A stretch of 64,000 nt of DNA from Streptomyces lunaelactis (GCF_003054555.1 NZ_CP026304.1:7068001-7132000); one strand, 5' to 3'. Shown: positions 45,001 to 52,925, counted from the stretch's first letter. A program made the numbers and translations. Notes: generated from the sequence alone by a model not told the origin.

Positions 45001-46024
45001 GATGGCCTACTACAGGGTCGATGGCGGCAGCTACTGGGATACGCCAGTAGGTGACGGTGACCGTACTGCCAACGCCTGCTACGGACGCCTGGGCTGCGCG
45101 GCAGCTTACAAGCACCTTCTGGAAACCGGAGACGTTGCCGGTGCCAAGAAGATCGCGGCAACCTACTGCCTCAACAATGCTGAGAAGTGCGCGAGTGATG
45201 CCGTCGGCTATAAGGCGACGCAGACGTTCTTCGCAGCCCTCCCAGGAATCGTTGCCGCAGCTCGTGGTGCGCGACTGGCAGGCGCTGGCTGCAACAAGTG
45301 CTTCCTGGCAGGAACCGAAGTCCTCATGGCAGATGGCACCACCAAGAACATTGAGGACGTCGAGCTGGGTGACCAAGTACTGGCCACAGACCCGGAAACC
45401 GGTGAATCCGGGCCCCGGGAAGTAACCCGGCTCATCGTCACGGAGGACGACAAGCACTTCAACACGCTTACCATCGAAGCCAGCGAAGGCACCGAGGAGC
45501 TCACAGCAACACATGAGCACCCCTTCTGGTCCCCGTCCGAGGGGCGATGGGTCGAAGCGGCCAAGCTGACGCGCGGGATGACACTCCTCACGGATGACGG
45601 CACAACCGTCACTGTGACGGGCAACCACGCGTTCACCAAGCACGCCCGCACCTACAACCTCACGGTGGAAGACCTGCACACGTACTATGTGCTGGCGGGG
45701 CAGACTCCGGTCCTGGTTCACAACAGCAACTGTTCTATCGGATCTGTAACTGGGCCTGCTGGAGAAACATTGCCCCTGCCCAAGGGGGCGGCCGGTACCC
45801 CGGTGGCAACGGGTAAAGGCGGGGCTTACGATATCCCGGCTGGCACTAAGGGCCTCGACCCTCGGGTGGTACAAGTCCGGGTGATGGATCCTGTCACCAC
45901 TGGTAAGTATCAGTACCCCAACGGTTATGTGGTCTACATGAATAAAGCAGGGCAATCGGTCAATCCTCTAACTGGACAGACGGTCGGCAAGGCCGACCCC
46001 TACAATCACATCCCGATTCCATGA
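39056..46024 (+). CDS. RHS/YD-repeat polymorphic toxin with Hint domain and C-terminal toxin
   Basis: A 2,322-residue secreted toxin. A basic N-terminus and signal segment (HVAAVVAVSLIPGLLTPVAFA) precede an SpvB/TcdB-like N-region (TWSYPLRVPPSAAGPRPGLTIS), a long run of YD repeats (GRPLTVKD, EYDSLGRVTKTW), and the RHS core end HIGAREYDPGIGQF near residue 1858. A Hint domain runs from Cys2082 (CFLAGTEVLM) to HN at 2222-2223, where autoproteolysis should release residues 2224-2322. That tail ([26 protein letters not shown]) is the toxin, of unassigned fold. ATG 39056 is chosen because the signal follows it. The stop overlaps the next start. Confidence 0.85.
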   Translation: MKPLTPPPLRRGRNQRRAHRLPFRHVAAVVAVSLIPGLLTPVAFAATVDPLGKPELKAPTPQSVSRFTGKLDKKSAALLKKAAETGREDAVRAKADQAKSVSWPTAGTATITVPSAGAVKASPGALPVTLTSPKPVKKAKSGKAAGSVKVNVLDQRQAAALGVKGVVLTVTGPANGGATELGIDYGKFASAYGGDWAGRLQVLRLQDCALKNPASAKCRTRTPMAFNNHRKNNRIDADLSFKPAATVTTRAAKSAAAPAAGQTMVLALAAGTQSSTGDYKATPLASSSTWEAGGSSGSFTWSYPLRVPPSAAGPRPGLTISYDSGSVDGRTANTNNQGSTVGEGFDITSSYVERKYGSCDDDGQTDKFDLCWKYENASLVLNGKATELVKDDTSGKWRLKNDDASTVIHSTGAENGDDDGESWTVITGEGTKYVFGLNKLDGAPAGERTQSVWTVPVFGDDSGEPGYADGTSFAGRDKKQAWRWNLDYVEETHGNAMSYWYTAEENNYDRLGDDTTGTLYTRGGYLREIRYGQRAGALFTGSPAASNKVVFDYKERCIQSGTGCSNLDPDTRDNWPDVPLDAICQNDAKCTGNTGPSFFTRKRMTAVTTYAWEAAAATPAFTPVDQWALTQAYLDPGDTGDSSDQSLWLDEIRHTGMRGTPITLDPVKFDHEFRANRVDGAQDNILPLHKPRLYTITSETGSATIVNYLQADCLAGQARPKLDENTRRCYPVYWSPNGEKDPILDWFHKYPVEQVSTTDPKGGSSGVSHTYSYSGAGWHYNEDPLVKEKERTWSIWRGFEKVTHLTGMAGKTQSKTATVYMRGMDGDRLLGTDGKTPDPTARKTAHVTGIKAPAITDSGQYAGFTRETVTYNGAQEVTGAVNDPWSQRTATQHKSYADTEAYYIRTGASHARTNITTNLPARDRVRSTVTTYDAYGMATNIEDKGDDGITGDEQCSRIWYARNDAAGINSLVSRTRVTGKPCAITGDDLNLPADSTVPGDVISDDATAYDTTTWSSTQTPTKGEARWTGRAKGYTTANNPVWQKLATTTYDTLGRPLTVKDTNDTTAATTTYTPAATGPTTRSTVGNAKGHTTTTLVDFATGAALKVTDTNGKITESEYDSLGRVTKTWLPNRSKGLGKTPNYVYDYSVTASDLPWVSTAVLKGDGSGYNTTYEIYDNLLRPRQTQAPSPRGGSLIALNWYDERGLAISAQSDIWDDDTAPSGTLVGIDGGQAPMRVDTTYDGAGRAIKAETKVGSVTRWTIDTAYTGDTVTTTAPAGGQATAVVTNALGQTTQRREYGGTQPIGDDYTSTNFTYFPTGQQETVAGPDQAKWIYKYDLFGRQTSASDPDKGTSTTTYNALDQVNTATDSRGRILTSEYDVMGRKTGLWDTSTAAKTDANKLAAWTFDTLAKGQQDTAVRYENGFGQPTSKAYTQKIDSYDAMYQPTGTSLTLPDNDPLVTAGVPKTLSTSAFYNLDGTPKQNGSPAVAGLPSETVEYKYGALGQLTYSHGTTDYVQAAAYSPQGDLLQLSLGVSPTAKKAYLNYAYEDGTRRLTNSWVSDDVHSYLPQELKFTQDDAGNVTSIFDTATLGGTSKPDYQCFANDGHRRMTQAWTPKTADCAASGRTMANIDGAAPYWTTYTYTPSGQRKTETQHMTTGDKTTNYAYGTATGQPHPLANTTGAKAANYTYDKAGNTTNRPGTQAQQTLAWNAEGKLVSTTEPAAGSKPALGTSYLYDASGELLIRRPTTTDGDTVLYLGGTEVRLTTKGTTKTLSGTRYYTAAGQTIAVRAATVGVAGTRLSFLAADHHGTSSVALDATTLAVTKRYSSPFGAARGTAATAWPDDKGFLGKPADTKTGMTHIGAREYDPGIGQFISVDLVMVLGQHQSLNGYAYANNTPVTFSDPTGLCIDPGNGHCTPDDGGKLGDQEPDHESFPPLFPTGSDTGSGDTNGTASGDGDEGDVEEWLLSFGPSTDDETRLSQMWMAYYRVDGGSYWDTPVGDGDRTANACYGRLGCAAAYKHLLETGDVAGAKKIAATYCLNNAEKCASDAVGYKATQTFFAALPGIVAAARGARLAGAGCNKCFLAGTEVLMADGTTKNIEDVELGDQVLATDPETGESGPREVTRLIVTEDDKHFNTLTIEASEGTEELTATHEHPFWSPSEGRWVEAAKLTRGMTLLTDDGTTVTVTGNHAFTKHARTYNLTVEDLHTYYVLAGQTPVLVHNSNCSIGSVTGPAGETLPLPKGAAGTPVATGKGGAYDIPAGTKGLDPRVVQVRVMDPVTTGKYQYPNGYVVYMNKAGQSVNPLTGQTVGKADPYNHIPIP

Positions 46025-46527
46025 TCTCGATAAATGATCTCGTCAAGGCAAGGCTCTATTCGTCGGCTCTTGACTCGGCCGAGTCGGATCCCCTGCGGGA
46101 GGAGGATGCCCTACAGGAGGCGCAGTTGCTCGACTCTCGGGTGTGCCAGTTGACCTCCACGGCGGCCTTGCTCTTTGAGCTGCGAACTTCCTTGCAGTTT
46201 GAAGTAGGGAATGCTGCGCTGCTTGTAGTGCGCGGTCTGCACTCGTTCGGGTGGAACTCGCCGGCGGCGCAAGGTCCTCTTGCGGCGCTGACGGTCGTAT
46301 CCAGTGTTCCTGACCGGTTGAACGATTCTTTTCGTGCGAGATTTGAATTCTTCCCGGGGGCGCAACTTGGGGTGGTGGGTGATCTGGCAGAGTTTTATGT
46401 CCTCGAAGTGGAAGGAGTTGGCGACGTGCCCCCCGACTATTCGAGTATGGACCTGAAGCAGGTTCAAGATGCCTTGCCGTCTTGGTCCTCCGTGTGCAGC
46501 CTGCTCCAGGCGTCAAGTTCACGCTGA
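46021..46527 (+). CDS. Candidate immunity protein for the RHS toxin
   Basis: A 168-residue protein with no recognised family. Its ATG lies in an ATGA overlap with the stop of the RHS gene, the classical place for the cognate immunity gene. It has no signal peptide, so it acts in the cytoplasm. It is acidic, with hydrophobic strands and helices ([24 protein letters not shown]). It lacks an SMI1/KNR4 SUKH signature that I can see. The role is inferred from position. Confidence 0.6.
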   Translation: MISINDLVKARLYSSALDSAESDPLREEDALQEAQLLDSRVCQLTSTAALLFELRTSLQFEVGNAALLVVRGLHSFGWNSPAAQGPLAALTVVSSVPDRLNDSFRARFEFFPGAQLGVVGDLAEFYVLEVEGVGDVPPDYSSMDLKQVQDALPSWSSVCSLLQASSSR

Positions 46528-46607
46528 GGCAACAAATGCGGGGGTTGGTCAAAGTAGCTCCGGTGTTCCCGCCAGCGAAGCGAAGCCCCGTCAGGCGAAG
46601 GGCGGAT

Positions 46608-47294
46608 TCTAGAGATCGTCGCAACACATGATCGGTTGTGTCAGACGGCGAGCAGTTATGCAGACGCTCGGCTGGGGTTTCCCAGTCGAGCGTTTTGCGT
46701 GGGCGTCCGTTGAGTTGGGCGGCGACGGCGTCGAGGTGCGCACGGGTGTGGACGGACAGGTCGGTGCCCTTGGGGAAGTACTGCCGGAGCAGGTCGTTGG
46801 TGTTTTCGTTCGAGCCGCGCTGCCAGGGGCTGGCGGGGTCGCAGAAGTAGACCGGGACGTTCGTGGCGAGGGTGAAGCTGTGGTGGGCGGCCATCTCGGC
46901 GCCCTGGTCCCAGGTCAGGGAGGTGCTCCGATACCGGGACGGCACAGTGGCAGCGGTTGTCGGCCCTTGGCCGACAGCGGGCACCCGCTCTTGGGAAACG
47001 GGTGCCCGCCCGGTGTAGGGCTGTGGTCGGTCGGCGTGAGCAGCTGTCCACTGGGTATCCGCCGGCTTCCTGGGCCGCTGCGGATCCCACCGCCGTTGCG
47101 CCACTCACGGCCGGTCCGCTCGTTCACGCCGACGATCCGGCATGCATCTTTGTTGCTGTAACCCGCTGTCACGAGCCGGAAGTATTCCGCCCGCTCAGCG
47201 CTGAGCTTCCTTGGCCCCTGAGCCACAGTCCGGACCATACGGATCTCGAAGTCCATCGCACCCCTTGAGCTGGGGTGTTGCGACGACCGCTAGA
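46608..47294. mobile_element. IS30-like element remnant
   Basis: Imperfect terminal inverted repeats (46,608-46,627 and 47,275-47,294, 18 of 20 matching) bound a 687-bp remnant. Both ends include CTAG. The full element would be more than 1 kb, so an internal deletion occurred. Its right end overlaps the left end of the IS982-type element by 5 bp. Confidence 0.7.
46630..47256 (-). pseudogene. IS30-family transposase, internally deleted
   Basis: The N-terminus from 47,256 reads MDFEIRMVRTVAQGPRKLS, then AGYSNKDACRIVGVNERTG, the IS30 helix-turn-helix. Then the frame breaks. The C-terminal catalytic part lies in another frame from about 46,950: [20 protein letters not shown] and [19 protein letters not shown], with the second Asp and the Glu of the DDE triad. 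About 200 residues between them, including the first catalytic Asp, are missing. The gene cannot make an active transposase. Confidence 0.85.
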
Positions 47295-47356
47295 CGAGTA
47301 GTTCCGAATGCTGACGGTGCGTCCGGGGATGCAGAGAGGGCGTCCAAGATCATTTT

Positions 47357-48248
47357 GTGACGAACGAAGACCTGGACGCCCTCATCACCGGACTGTACGT
47401 GAAGATCGACGACGAGATCGGAGGGACCCGATGCCTGGGCAGGCCACCGCAGTTGAGCGACGCCGAGCTGATCTGCCTGGCCGTTGCGCAGGCCCTGCTG
47501 GGCTTCGCCTCCGAGGCCCGCTGGCTTCGGTTCGCTCACGACAACCTGACCTCGATGTTCCCGTATCTGACCAAGCGGCCGGGATACAACAAGCGGCTGC
47601 GGGCCGCGTTGCCGCTGGTGAAGAAGGCGATACGCCTCCTCGCGACGGATACGGACTTCTGGTTCGACAACCACTGGATCGTCGACTCCACGCCGGTGCC
47701 GTGCGGCATGTCGAGGCCGACGGTGAAGCGGTCGAACCTGGCCTGCTGGGCCGGGTACGGGTACTGCGCATCCCACTCCCGGTTCTACTGGGGCCTGCGT
47801 CTGTTCCTGGTCTGCACCCCGACCGGCATGCCGATGGGCCCTGGCGAACCCGAAGATCGACGAGCGGGAGGTGATGGCCGCCATGCTGGACCGCGAGCCC
47901 GAGCTGGCCGCCGACCGGCCCGGCCTGCTGCTGATCGCGGACAAGGGCTTCGCCTCCAAGGAGTTCGAGGCCGACCTTGCCTTCCAGGGCGCGGAGTTGC
48001 TCCGCCCGTCGTTCAAGCGGGAGAAGCCCCGCAAGGGCGAGTCGCTGCTGAAGTCGGTGCGGCAGCTGATCGAGTCGGTCAACGACACGTTGAAGGGCCA
48101 GCTCGATCTCGAACAGCACGGCGGCCGGACCTTCGAGGGCGTCGCCGTCCGCGTCGCCCAGCGCATCCTCGCGATGGCCACGGCCATCTGGCACAACCAC
48201 AAGACCGGCGCTCCGGTCCTGCGATCGCTGACCGCTTTCGATCACTGA
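47357..48248 (+). pseudogene. IS982-family transposase, frameshifted
   Basis: The first part from 47,357 reads NEDLDALITGLYVKIDDEIG, then PQLSDAELICLAVAQALLGF and WIVDSTPVPCGMSRPTVKRS with the first catalytic Asp, typical of IS982 transposases. Near 47,830-47,838 the frame shifts by one, after MPMG. The second part continues in the other frame: LANPKIDEREVMAAML, IADKGFASKEFEADLAF and ESVNDTLKGQLDLEQHGGRT, with the remaining catalytic residues. All three catalytic regions are present, so the lesion is recent, but a single polypeptide is not made without frameshifting. Confidence 0.88.
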
Positions 48249-48287
48249 CCACCGTCCTGCCGGCCGTTGAGGCGCCGGGCTGATCTA

Positions 48288-48860
48288 TCAGCGCAGGTCG
48301 AGCCGCATCAGGACTCTGGGATGACCGGCCAGCACCGAGGTGGTGTCGGCGGCGTGGGCGAACCCGGCGCGCTCGAAGTTCTTCCGGATCCCGGCGTACG
48401 CCATCGTCACGTCGACCTTGGCGCCACCGCTGTCGAGCGGGTACGCCTCGATCGCCGGTGCGCCGTGGGCACGGGCGAACTCGACCGCACCGGCAATCAG
48501 GGCGTGCGAGATCCCCCTCTTGCGATGACCAGGGCGTACGCGGATGCACCACAGCGACCAGACCGGCAGGTCGTCAACGTGCGGGATCTTACGGCTGCGC
48601 GCGAAGGAGGTGTCCGAGCGCGGCGCTACGGCGGCCCAGCCGACCGGCTCGTCGCCGTCGTAGGCGAGCACCCCCGGAGGGGGATCCGTACGGCACAGCT
48701 CGGCGACGTACGCGCCGCGGGCCGGCCCGCGAAGCTCGTTGTTGAGCTTGGACGGGATCCGGTAGCTCAGGCACCAGCAGACGTTGGCCCCAGGTGACTT
48801 TGGACCGACCAGGGTACGGACATCCTCGAAGGCTGAAGCCGGGCGAACTGCGATGGTCAT
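48288..48860 (-). CDS. GNAT-family N-acetyltransferase
   Basis: A 190-residue acetyl-CoA-dependent acetyltransferase. The acetyl-CoA-binding motif appears as CIRVRPGHRKRGISHALIAG (pattern V-x-P-x-x-R-x-x-G), followed by EAYPLDSGGAKVD and IRKNFERAGF. The substrate is unknown; close-looking proteins are general actinobacterial GNATs. The gene is inside the inverted repeats of the IS982-type element and opposite to its transposase. It appears intact, with an ordinary ATG start at 48860. Confidence 0.85.
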   Translation of the reverse strand: MTIAVRPASAFEDVRTLVGPKSPGANVCWCLSYRIPSKLNNELRGPARGAYVAELCRTDPPPGVLAYDGDEPVGWAAVAPRSDTSFARSRKIPHVDDLPVWSLWCIRVRPGHRKRGISHALIAGAVEFARAHGAPAIEAYPLDSGGAKVDVTMAYAGIRKNFERAGFAHAADTTSVLAGHPRVLMRLDLR

Positions 48861-48999
48861 GGCGCCACGATGTCACGACGTACCTGGTGACACCGCTCAA
48901 CCCCCGATGAGACAGCACCACCATCGGAACTACTCGTCTAGAACTCAAGTGTCCTGGCGGGGCTTCGGGGCGCCGTGACGGCAGTAGTTGACGGCAACG

Positions 49000-49812
49000 T
49001 CAGCGGACGGTGGCTGCGCAGGGCGGAGGTTCATCGCCCTTGGTCCTGCTGGACATGGTGCTCGTTGGTCCGTCGAGTGCGGTGCTGAGGATGTCGATAG
49101 TTTGGCGCTGGAGCCGGAGCCGGACGTGTGCATAGACGGTGGCGGTGACATCGATGTGAGCGTGGCCGAGGAGTTCCTTGATCACGACGAGCTCGACGCC
49201 CTGCTCCAGGAGCAGGGTGGCAGTCGAGTGCCGGAGGTCGTGAAAGCGGATACGGCGGAGGCCAGCCTTGCGGAGAAGCGCGGTGAACGTCCGGGTGAGA
49301 TTGGTCGGGTCGATCGGTCTACCGCTGCGGAGCGGTGAACACGTGCCCGTTGGGCCGCCAAGTGGTGCCTGTGGTCTCGCGCTCGCGCTGCTGCTGTTCG
49401 TGGTGGTGCTTCAGGGGCTGGAGGCAGCGGGTGGGGAGGGCGATGCGGCGTTCGGAGGCCCGGGTCCTGGTGGGCAACGTGGTGCGCCCGGCTGCGCTGG
49501 TGCGCTGCAAGGTGCGGCGGATAGCAGCGGTACCGGCGTCGAGGTCGAGGTCTTCCCAGCGCAGGCCGAGGAGTTCGCCCTTGCGAAGTCCGGTGTGGAG
49601 AGCCAGCTCGAACAGTGCACACAGCCGGTGACCGTTCGCGGCGGTGAGGAACTGGCGGGCCTCGTCAGCGGTGAGGGGTTCGAAGCGTCGGGGGCGGGGT
49701 GTGCCGGTGCGGACGGGCGTGCTCCAGGGCGGACCTGAGTACGGAGTGGATGTACGCCAGCGTCAGCGGGCGGTGCTTAATCAAGACGGTCCGCTGGGGC
49801 GGCCCGCGCGCG
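49000..49812 (-). pseudogene. Tyrosine recombinase (phage-type integrase), broken
   Basis: Three frame segments read in order on the minus strand. The first is RTVLIKHRPLTLAYIHSVLR, the end of the core-binding domain. The second is FEPLTADEARQFLTAANGHR, HTGLRKGELLGLRWEDLDLD and HVFTAPQR-stop, with the catalytic Arg. The third is GRPIDPTNLTRTFTALLRKAG, FHDLRHSTATLLLEQG and LLGHAHIDVTATVYAHV, with HxxR, His and the Tyr nucleophile. A one-base frameshift occurs near 49,320, a deletion near 49,700, and the N-terminal domain is lost. It lies mid-island, not beside either repeat. Confidence 0.85.
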
Positions 49813-50145
49813 CTCCGGCCCCTCGGGGCCGCCGCCCATTCCTGTCTCCGCCCCGCTGCCGACGGCCCCGCCGGTCCGGGCGCGCAACAGCCAGCGCAAC
49901 GAACCCTTTCCGGGGCTCCGCCCCAGACCCCGGCCCTCCCTCCGAGGGGCAGGGGCCGAGTGCGGGTGCGGCTTCGTCGTGGTGAGCGGTCGCGGGTCGC
50001 GGGAGGGGTCCCCTCCAGCTCAGGCGCGATCCTGCCGGAGCCCGGCCCGCGACGTGGTGGGACACCCCTGCGGGTGGGTGTCTGCCGGATCGCCCCCGGT
50101 TGATGCGCCGGCCGGGCGTACCGTGGCATGGGAGGTGGTGAGTTG
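49813..50145. other. Non-coding stretch between integrase and XRE gene
   Basis: About 330 bp of high-GC DNA. It includes a partial copy of the intergenic repeat (CGGGGCTCCGCCCCA near 49,910-49,925) and a CACCCCTGCGGGTGGGTG hairpin-like stretch near 50,065-50,085. I see no gene. The XRE promoter must lie at its right end. Confidence 0.5.
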
Positions 50146-51393
50146 ATGACTACGGAGCTGGCCGACAACGTCCGCAAGTACCGACGTCGGTCCGGAATGA
50201 GCCAGGAGGAACTGGCCCACGCCGCAGGCGTGTCACCGGGCACCGTGCGCAAGGTGGAACAGGGCGGAACCGTCCGCATGGAGACCCTGCATACGCTCGC
50301 CCGCGCGCTGCGCGTGACCACGGCGACGCTGCTCGCGCCGGACGCCCCGGAACCCGTGGGCCGCGCCGAGGACCCTAATCGCGTCAACCTGATCCAGCTC
50401 CGTGCCGCCCTCACCCCACCAGTGGGCCTCACCGACATTGACGGCGAGGCCGCGGGGGAGGAGCCCAACCTGCGCCGCTTCCGCCGCGCTGTCCACGATG
50501 GGGCCGTGCTCTACCACTCCGACAGCTACAAGAGCGTCGCTTCCCAACTCCCTGCCCTACTACGCGATGCCAACAGCGCCCTCGCCCACTTCGACCACGG
50601 CCAGGAGCATCACCAGGCGCTGCTGGCGCGCGCCGAGGTGATGCAGCTGGCCGGGCGGTATCTGACCCAGGTACGGCAGTACGACCTCGCCTACACTGCC
50701 TTGTCCGGAGCGATCGCCGATGCCCGCGGTGCCCAAGACACCCTCACCGCCGCATCCGGCGTCATCGGCATGTGCTGGCTGCTGCTGCGCCAGGGCCGCC
50801 TGGACGAGGCCGAACAACTCGCCTCCCAGACCGCGGACGTGATCGAACCACGGCTGTCGAGGGCGACACCGGACGAATGCGCGGCCTGGGGATGGCTGGC
50901 CCTGCGCGCCGCAGCAGCCGCAGGCCGCAACAACCGCCCCCAGGAAGCCCTCCAATACCACCGGGTGGCCACCACCGCGGCATCCGCGGTGGGACGGGAG
51001 CACACCGGATCATTCTTCCGGCACTGGACCACCTTCGGGCCACTGACCGTCGGCATGAAAGGCGTCGAGGACGCGATGGTCCTGGGAGACGCCCGCACCG
51101 TCGTCCGCAAGTCCAGCGAGGACGCCATGTCACCCAAGGCCTGGAAGAACACCGGTCGGCCAAGCGACGACAACTGGAACCGCCACCGCCTCGATGTGGC
51201 CCGCGCCCACGCCCGCACCAACGACCTGACGACCGCGATGGACGAACTGGCCGGCGTCCGCCACGCCTCCCCGGAATGGCTGCGCCACCAGCGCATGGCC
51301 GCCGAGACCATGCAGGAGATCCTCAAGAGGCGCAAGCGCACCCTCACTGCCGAGATGCGCGAGATGGCCGCCTACCTGGGCGTCGTCGGATAA
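50146..51393 (+). CDS. XRE regulator with TPR-like C-terminal domain
   Basis: A 415-residue regulator. An N-terminal XRE helix-turn-helix (VRKYRRRSGMSQEELAHAAGVSPG, TVRKVEQGG) is followed by a long helical, TPR-like region (LARAEVMQLAGRYLTQVRQYDLAYTALSGAI). This is the common streptomycete architecture that pairs with small downstream partner genes. ATG 50146 is preferred over ATG 50128 because GGAGGT (50131-50136) stands about 9 nt upstream. The following two small genes on the same strand probably form an operon with it. Confidence 0.82.
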   Translation: MTTELADNVRKYRRRSGMSQEELAHAAGVSPGTVRKVEQGGTVRMETLHTLARALRVTTATLLAPDAPEPVGRAEDPNRVNLIQLRAALTPPVGLTDIDGEAAGEEPNLRRFRRAVHDGAVLYHSDSYKSVASQLPALLRDANSALAHFDHGQEHHQALLARAEVMQLAGRYLTQVRQYDLAYTALSGAIADARGAQDTLTAASGVIGMCWLLLRQGRLDEAEQLASQTADVIEPRLSRATPDECAAWGWLALRAAAAAGRNNRPQEALQYHRVATTAASAVGREHTGSFFRHWTTFGPLTVGMKGVEDAMVLGDARTVVRKSSEDAMSPKAWKNTGRPSDDNWNRHRLDVARAHARTNDLTTAMDELAGVRHASPEWLRHQRMAAETMQEILKRRKRTLTAEMREMAAYLGVVG

Positions 51394-51520
51394 CTGCCAC
51401 GCAACGCAACACTTCCCACACCATGCGTCACCAACTGGCATGCCTCATGCATGGAGTGACGGCCAGCCAGTACCTACGGTCACCGTGTCCCTATCAGCGA
51501 CCCAGGCCGGGGGGTACACG

Positions 51521-51889
51521 GTGAGCCAGCCCAGGAGCGACGCGGATCGCATCCGCCGCCGAGACTTACACGACGCCGCAGCAGGAGTAGCAGGTCCCCG
51601 CCTGCTTCCGTGGACCACACCGGAGGGGAAGCCCTGCTATCTGAGCACCAATGGCCGGGGCTACCTCTCCGACCTTGCCGACAGCATCGAGACGGTGCAG
51701 CTCAGCATGGGCGAGGAGGTACTGGAGTACGCCCGAAGCGCCACGGCCCCCGGGGCGCAAACCCAGTCGGCGACCGAATACCGCTGGCTCGCCCGCCGGT
51801 TGACCGAGGCCCTGTCCGACGCACTCAGGGTCGCCGACTCACGCGGACAACGCATCCCGGACCCCGAAGAGGCGACCGAGGATGCCTGA
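51521..51889 (+). CDS. Small hypothetical partner of the XRE regulator
   Basis: A 122-residue cytoplasmic protein, probably starting at GTG 51521 after GGGGGG. It reads as a Arg/Asp-rich start (SQPRSDADRIRRRDLHDAAAG), a compact middle (WTTPEGKPCYLSTNGRGYLSDLADSIETV) and a helical end. Proteins of this appearance often follow XRE-TPR regulators in streptomycetes; no function is established. The stop overlaps the next gene by 8 nt. Confidence 0.6.
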   Translation: MSQPRSDADRIRRRDLHDAAAGVAGPRLLPWTTPEGKPCYLSTNGRGYLSDLADSIETVQLSMGEEVLEYARSATAPGAQTQSATEYRWLARRLTEALSDALRVADSRGQRIPDPEEATEDA

Positions 51890-52169
51890 CACCGCGAACA
51901 GCGACGCTCCGGCCCATAACGCCACACGAGGGCGCTTCCGGTTCCGCGAATACCGCGTGACCACCGTCGCCGACCCCATGGCGGTGCCCGTCTACGAGGC
52001 GCTCTGCGTCACCGGCGAGGAACGCAACTGCGGCGCCGAATCCGGCACGCTGCACACCCCGGACGAGCTGACCCACTGGGTCGCCGGACACTGCGCCCAG
52101 ACCGGCCACCAGCACTACGAGCAGACCGTCCGCGCCATACTCCGCGCCGAGCCCGGGGCATGGCAGTAA
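51882..52169 (+). CDS. Small DUF7848-like protein
   Basis: A 95-residue protein beginning ATG 51882 inside the upstream gene's end. It reads FREYRVTTVADPMAVPVYEALCVTGEERNCGAESGTL and TGHQHYEQTVRAIL (split here), with a Cys pair and His residues that could bind a metal. The pattern resembles the DUF7848-type small proteins found with XRE-TPR regulators; that assignment is from memory and tentative. Function unknown. Confidence 0.55.
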   Translation: MPDTANSDAPAHNATRGRFRFREYRVTTVADPMAVPVYEALCVTGEERNCGAESGTLHTPDELTHWVAGHCAQTGHQHYEQTVRAILRAEPGAWQ

Positions 52170-52925
52170 AGTCCCCCCACGCCGACACCGCGCCAGTGAC
52201 ACCGCGACCGCACGGCCTGCGCCTCTGACGGCAGTAGCGACGGCAACAACCACGGATTCCGCCGGGTTGCAGGCCGAGGGCTGCCGACGGGGCGCCGGTC
52301 GGCCGCCGTCGATGGAGCCCGCGCCGCAGGGGTGGAGGCGACGACGGACTCCTTCTGCGGAGAGGCCGGCTGCCTGGCCGACTCAGACTCAGGTTGCTCC
52401 CGGCGTCCGATGCGCGTGGCGGATCTGCCGTTGCGGACACTGCGTACGCCGTCCGGCGCTGTGAAGGTCCCCCGCGTACGCCGTGGGGCGCTGTGAACGG
52501 TCCCCGCGCCCTCCCCTTGGTGCCGAGTGGTCCTCCGCGAGAGGCGGCGGCCCATGGAACCAATACCAACTCACGGTTACGGACTGGGAATCTGCCCTGA
52601 CAGATGGCGAACAGGCCGCGGAACGAAGGGGGTTCAGTGCTCTTGGGGTGCTAAAGGATGGTTTACTGGCTTCGGTGATGCGGCGCGAGCCGGCCGTGCA
52701 TCGCTCCGTTACCCCGGGGATGCTGAGGCTCTGAGCGTTGGGTGGCTGGGCCCACGAGGACCGCCGTTTGACTCGCGGCTGACACGAGACATCTGGATCT
52801 TCATCGGTCCGGCGGGCTGCGTTTGGCCTGACCCCCTACGGCGACCGCCCACCGGTCGCAACTCCAGCCTGGTCACCGTGACTGTCCAGCGGGTGACGGG
52901 TGCGCACGAGAGATGAGGCCCACGG
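52170..52925. other. Non-coding stretch with a two-copy 32-bp repeat
   Basis: About 755 bp without a convincing gene. Copies at 52,442-52,472 and 52,474-52,505 share GCGTACGCCGT, then GGCGCTGTGAA and GGTCCCC. Several short frames exist but none has a good RBS or family-like sequence. The promoter of the STAND-LuxR gene must lie at its right end. Confidence 0.5.

Larger units (their letters stand above)
47290..48941. mobile_element. IS982-type element with GNAT passenger gene
   Basis: Perfect 18-bp terminal inverted repeats, CTAGACGAGTAGTTCCGA at 47,290-47,307 and its complement at 48,924-48,941, bound 1,652 bp. Inside are a frameshifted IS982-family transposase and, in the opposite direction, an intact GNAT acetyltransferase. 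A normal IS982 copy holds only the transposase, so the GNAT gene looks like passenger cargo. Confidence 0.72.

Noticed and set aside
46043..47104. 353-codon minus-strand frame from the IS30 remnant through the immunity gene
   Set aside because: Only its first half matches a transposase; past 46,630 it is shadow of the plus-strand immunity gene beyond the element end.
52442..52505. Two repeats considered as a small CRISPR or origin iteron set
   Set aside because: Only two imperfect copies with 1-bp separation, no cas or rep gene nearby.
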